In this document: positions 7,394-9,444 of the stretch, one piece after another | Numbering within the stretch: the stretch's first letter is position 1 | How the letters are laid out: every line of letters begins with the position of its first letter | DNA from: Acidobacteriota bacterium | GTDB taxonomy: Bacteria; Acidobacteriota; Aminicenantia; UBA2199 | Direction of reading: 5' to 3' | Assembly: GCA_028749105.1 (NCBI GenBank) | Contig: JAQUQF010000050.1 | Location: 1 to 9,444 of the forward strand | DNA: 9,444 bases | The notes under the pieces: model-generated | Databases searched by the model: none | What the model was told of the DNA's origin: nothing | Seen by the model: only the letters and a program-made list of their open reading frames with translations | Translations under genes and position numbers: made by a program

Positions 7394-8639
7394 GGCGGCC
7401 TACCTTGGCAAAGGCTGCGATGGCCTTCTCAATGTGCTCCGGGGTGTGCGCCGCGGAGATCTGCACGCGGATGCGCGACTGGCCGCGCGGCACAACCGGG
7501 AAGAAGAAGCCGACCACGTAGATGCCCTCGGCGTACAGGTCACGGGCCATCTGCTGCGACAGCTGGGCGTCGTTCTCGAACTTGCGGAACAGGACCGGCA
7601 CGATGGGGTGGACGCCTTCGTTGATATCAAAGCCGAGCCGGGTCATCTCGGTGCGGAATTTCGTGGTGTTGGCCATCAATCTCTGGCGCAGGTCGTTGCT
7701 CGTTTCCAGGAGGTCGAAGGCGGCGATGCCGGCGGCGGCGATCGACGGGGCGAGGGTGTTGGAAAAAAGGTAGGGCCGCGACTTCTGGCGCAGGATCTCG
7801 ACGATTTCCCTGTGGCCGGTGGTGAATCCGCCGGTGGCCCCGCCCATGGCCTTGCCCAGGGTGGAGGTGATGATGTCCACCTGGCCGAGGGCGTCGTTGA
7901 CCTCGATGGCGCCGCGGCCGGTCCGGCCCAGGAACCCGGTGGCGTGCGAATCGTCGACCATGACCAGCGCGTCGTAAATATTGGCCAGTTCGATGATGCC
8001 CTTGATGTCGGCGATGTCGCCGTCCATGGAAAAGACGCCGTCGGTGGCGATGAGGATGTTGCGCGCCGGGACGGGTTCCCGGTCGAGGCCCGGCCCGTCC
8101 CAGACGTCCATGCCTTCACGGGCTTTTTTCAGGGCGTTCTCCAGGGAGCGCATGTCGGAATGCTCGTAGATGAAGCGTTTGGCCTTGCACAGGCGGATGC
8201 CGTCGATGATGCTGGCGTGGTTCAGGGAGTCGGTGATGATGGCGTCCTCGCTGCCGAGCAGGCTCTCGAAGAGGCCGCCGTTGGCGTCGAAGCAGGAGGA
8301 GTAGAGGATCGTGTCCTCCGTATGGTAGAACTGCGAGATCCTCTCCTCCAGGCGTTTGTGCAGGTCCTGGGTGCCGCAGATGAAGCGCACCGAGGCCAGA
8401 CCGAAGCCGTAGCGGTCCAGCGCCTCGTGGGCGGCGCGGATCAGGTCGGGATGGTTGGCCAGGCCCAGGTAGTTGTTGGAACAGAAATTGAGCACTTCAC
8501 GGGTTTCCGAACCGGCGGGGAACTGGACGTTGATCTCGGGCTTCTGGCTGGTGAGGATCGTGCGCTCCTCCTTGAACAGCCCCGAATCCTTGATCTTGAT
8601 CAATTCCTGCTTGAAGTCGTATTTGATTCGCTGGTACAT
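7377..8639 (-). CDS. kbl: Glycine C-acetyltransferase (2-amino-3-ketobutyrate CoA ligase)
   Basis: A PLP enzyme of the alpha-oxoamine synthase family. It cleaves 2-amino-3-ketobutyrate with CoA to glycine and acetyl-CoA, the second step of threonine breakdown after threonine dehydrogenase. Motifs in the 420-residue protein: NFCSNNYLGLANHP (51-64), FICGTQDLHKRLE (86-98), YSSCFDANGGLFE (113-125), LNHASIIDGIRLCKAKR (139-155), VDDSHATGFLGRTGRG (228-243), and STLGKAMGGATGG (259-271) with the Schiff-base Lys263. These favour Kbl over BioF or HemA. Compared with E. coli Kbl (about 398 residues) there is an extra stretch near 174-194. I chose the ATG at 8637-8639 because AAAGGAG stands 5 bases upstream; an in-frame ATG 21 bases further up lies within the promoter region. 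The last codons belong to the 37-bp repeat. No tdh lies next to it in the window. Confidence 0.93.
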   Translation of the reverse strand: MYQRIKYDFKQELIKIKDSGLFKEERTILTSQKPEINVQFPAGSETREVLNFCSNNYLGLANHPDLIRAAHEALDRYGFGLASVRFICGTQDLHKRLEERISQFYHTEDTILYSSCFDANGGLFESLLGSEDAIITDSLNHASIIDGIRLCKAKRFIYEHSDMRSLENALKKAREGMDVWDGPGLDREPVPARNILIATDGVFSMDGDIADIKGIIELANIYDALVMVDDSHATGFLGRTGRGAIEVNDALGQVDIITSTLGKAMGGATGGFTTGHREIVEILRQKSRPYLFSNTLAPSIAAAGIAAFDLLETSNDLRQRLMANTTKFRTEMTRLGFDINEGVHPIVPVLFRKFENDAQLSQQMARDLYAEGIYVVGFFFPVVPRGQSRIRVQISAAHTPEHIEKAIAAFAKVGRRHKVI

Positions 8640-8644
8640 GGCGT

Positions 8645-8664
8645 CTCCTTTCCGGTCCATTCTA
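8645..8664 (-). promoter_or_regulatory. kbl -10 element and ribosome binding site
   Basis: The minus strand has TAGAAT (8659-8664), a near-consensus -10, followed by a predicted start near 8652 and then AAAGGAG (8645-8651), 5 bases before the chosen ATG. The -35 region is poor (TTTATT-like at 17 bp), suggesting a need for an activator or a weak promoter. One arm of the 11-bp inverted repeat (8652-8662) lies between the -10 and the ribosome site. The in-frame ATG at 8658-8660 falls inside the -10 element, which argues against it as the start. Confidence 0.6.
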
Positions 8665-8724
8665 CACCAAAGGGCCCGGGAAATAAAGCAGGGTCGGGCG
8701 GCCCTGGGGAAGCGAATGGACCGG
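8652..8724. repeat. Perfect 11-bp inverted repeat in the divergent kbl/propeller promoter region
   Basis: CCGGTCCATTC at 8652-8662 and its exact reverse complement GAATGGACCGG at 8714-8724, separated by 51 bp. One arm covers the -10/start region of kbl; the other lies 3 bp before the -35 of the plus-strand gene. The spacer also holds a small imperfect dyad, CAGGG (8689-8693) and CCCTG (8702-8706). The layout suits a shared regulator site acting on both genes; no regulator is identified. Confidence 0.75.
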
Positions 8725-8727
8725 GCA

Positions 8728-8756
8728 TTGAAATTTTTATCTTAAACTTGTATATT
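8728..8756 (+). promoter_or_regulatory. Promoter of the propeller gene, probably giving a leaderless mRNA
   Basis: TTGAAA (8728-8733), a 17-bp spacer and TATATT (8751-8756) make a good sigma-70-type promoter. Only six A residues (8757-8762) separate the -10 from the ATG at 8763, so transcription should begin at or within a base or two of the start codon. No Shine-Dalgarno sequence is present, which agrees with leaderless translation. Confidence 0.65.
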
Positions 8757-8762
8757 AAAAAA

Positions 8763-9444
8763 ATGCCTCAGACGTCAGCCGGTTCGCCGGGCCGCAGCGT
8801 CCTTGCGTTGTCCTTTGCCCTGGCCGTTTTTTTCCTGGCCGCAGGCCTGGCGCCCGGCCTTGACCCGAAGAAGGAGATCGGTCATTTCATCATCGATCTC
8901 TGGTCCACCGACAACAGCGACATCCCGCAGAACTCGGTCCTGTGCCTGCTTCAGACCCGGGACGGCTACCTCTGGGCCGGGACCTATGAAGGGCTGTGCC
9001 GCTTCGACGGCAGGCATTTCACGGTTTTTGACAAGTCCAACACGCCCGAGATCCAGAACAACGGCATGCTGGTCATGGCCGAGGCCCCCGATGGGGCGCT
9101 GTGGATCGGCACGCCCAACGGTTTGCTGTGCCGCCGCGACGGCACGTTCCGCAATTACACCACGGCCGACGGCCTGGCGAGCGATTCCATCCTGTCGCTC
9201 TGCTTCGATCGCCGGGGGATCCTGTGGATCGGCACCACCCTCGGGCTCAGCCGCTACCAGGACGGCATTTTTTCCGACATCAGCGCCCAGGCCGGGATGG
9301 AGCTGGGCTACGCGTCCGCCCTCGCCGCCGGACTGGACGGCAGGTTGTGGGTCGGGACCAACAAGGGCCTTTTCAGCTATGCCAACGGCCGCTTCACCCC
9401 TATTGCCCTCCCCGGCGGCAAGGCGGGCAACACCGTCTGGTCCC
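8763..9444 (+). CDS. Secreted two-component regulator propeller (Reg_prop) protein, N-terminal part
   Basis: The first 227 codons of a longer gene that runs off the right edge. Residues 11-30 (RSVLALSFALAVFFLAAGLA) form a signal peptide, so the following domain is outside the cytoplasmic membrane. Four copies of a DGxLWxGTxxGL motif occur at residues 67-78, 110-121, 151-162 and 192-203, spaced 41-43 residues apart. They mark blades of the seven-bladed beta-propellers found as ligand sensors in hybrid two-component systems. In that family two propellers are usually followed by a Y_Y_Y domain, a membrane helix and then a histidine kinase or a DNA-binding or GGDEF output. Which output this one has cannot be seen. 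No alternative start keeps the signal peptide, so the ATG at 8763-8765 is the best start even without a ribosome site. It is divergent from kbl and shares its promoter region. Confidence 0.88.
   Translation, partial: MPQTSAGSPGRSVLALSFALAVFFLAAGLAPGLDPKKEIGHFIIDLWSTDNSDIPQNSVLCLLQTRDGYLWAGTYEGLCRFDGRHFTVFDKSNTPEIQNNGMLVMAEAPDGALWIGTPNGLLCRRDGTFRNYTTADGLASDSILSLCFDRRGILWIGTTLGLSRYQDGIFSDISAQAGMELGYASALAAGLDGRLWVGTNKGLFSYANGRFTPIALPGGKAGNTVWS

Noticed and set aside
8775..9017. 80-codon minus-strand frame inside the propeller gene
   Set aside because: The plus strand shows a signal peptide and four regular propeller motifs in this region; the antisense frame has no support.

Overview
The window carries eight protein genes on a GC-rich chromosome segment. 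Seven lie on the minus strand and one on the plus strand. Nothing suggests a plasmid, phage or transposon: no integrase, transposase, tRNA, rRNA or CRISPR array was seen. Taxonomic inference (low confidence): the mix of high GC, the order ftsH-cdaA-cdaR-glmM-pdxJ, a lysine-ketoglutarate-reductase-type gene and a secreted beta-propeller sensor resembles Acidobacteriota or Aminicenantes-like bacteria. No 16S or other marker is present to settle this.

Layout, right to left along the minus strand. (1) At the right edge, on the plus strand, is the start of a secreted 'two-component regulator propeller' protein (8763 to beyond 9444). Its promoter sits so close to the ATG that the mRNA is probably leaderless. 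(2) Divergent from it, kbl (7377-8639) encodes 2-amino-3-ketobutyrate CoA ligase. The 123-bp gap between the two genes holds both promoters and a perfect 11-bp inverted repeat. (3) Between kbl and ftsH lie three full copies plus one partial copy of a 37-bp tandem repeat, a GC-rich hairpin and an extended -10 promoter. (4) A tight six-gene operon follows: ftsH, cdaA, cdaR, glmM, pdxJ and a membrane-anchored PHP-type metallohydrolase. Spacings run from a 4-bp overlap to a 1-bp gap throughout. (5) After a 76-bp gap with its own promoter, the first 35 codons of a saccharopine-pathway (LKR/AlaDH-PNT type) dehydrogenase run off the left edge.

The operon links envelope quality control (FtsH), c-di-AMP synthesis and its control (CdaA/CdaR), the first committed mutase step toward UDP-GlcNAc and peptidoglycan (GlmM), and vitamin B6 synthesis (PdxJ). 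Compared with the layout I know from other bacteria (ftsH-folP-cdaA-ybbR-glmM-pdxJ-acpS), folP is absent and the PHP gene stands where acpS would be.

Most worth a second look: the 37-bp repeats, whose copies differ almost only at silent third-codon positions of one peptide that shares its end with Kbl; the CdaA catalytic motif, which reads RHL instead of RHR; the apparently leaderless propeller gene; and the inverted repeats at two of the promoters.
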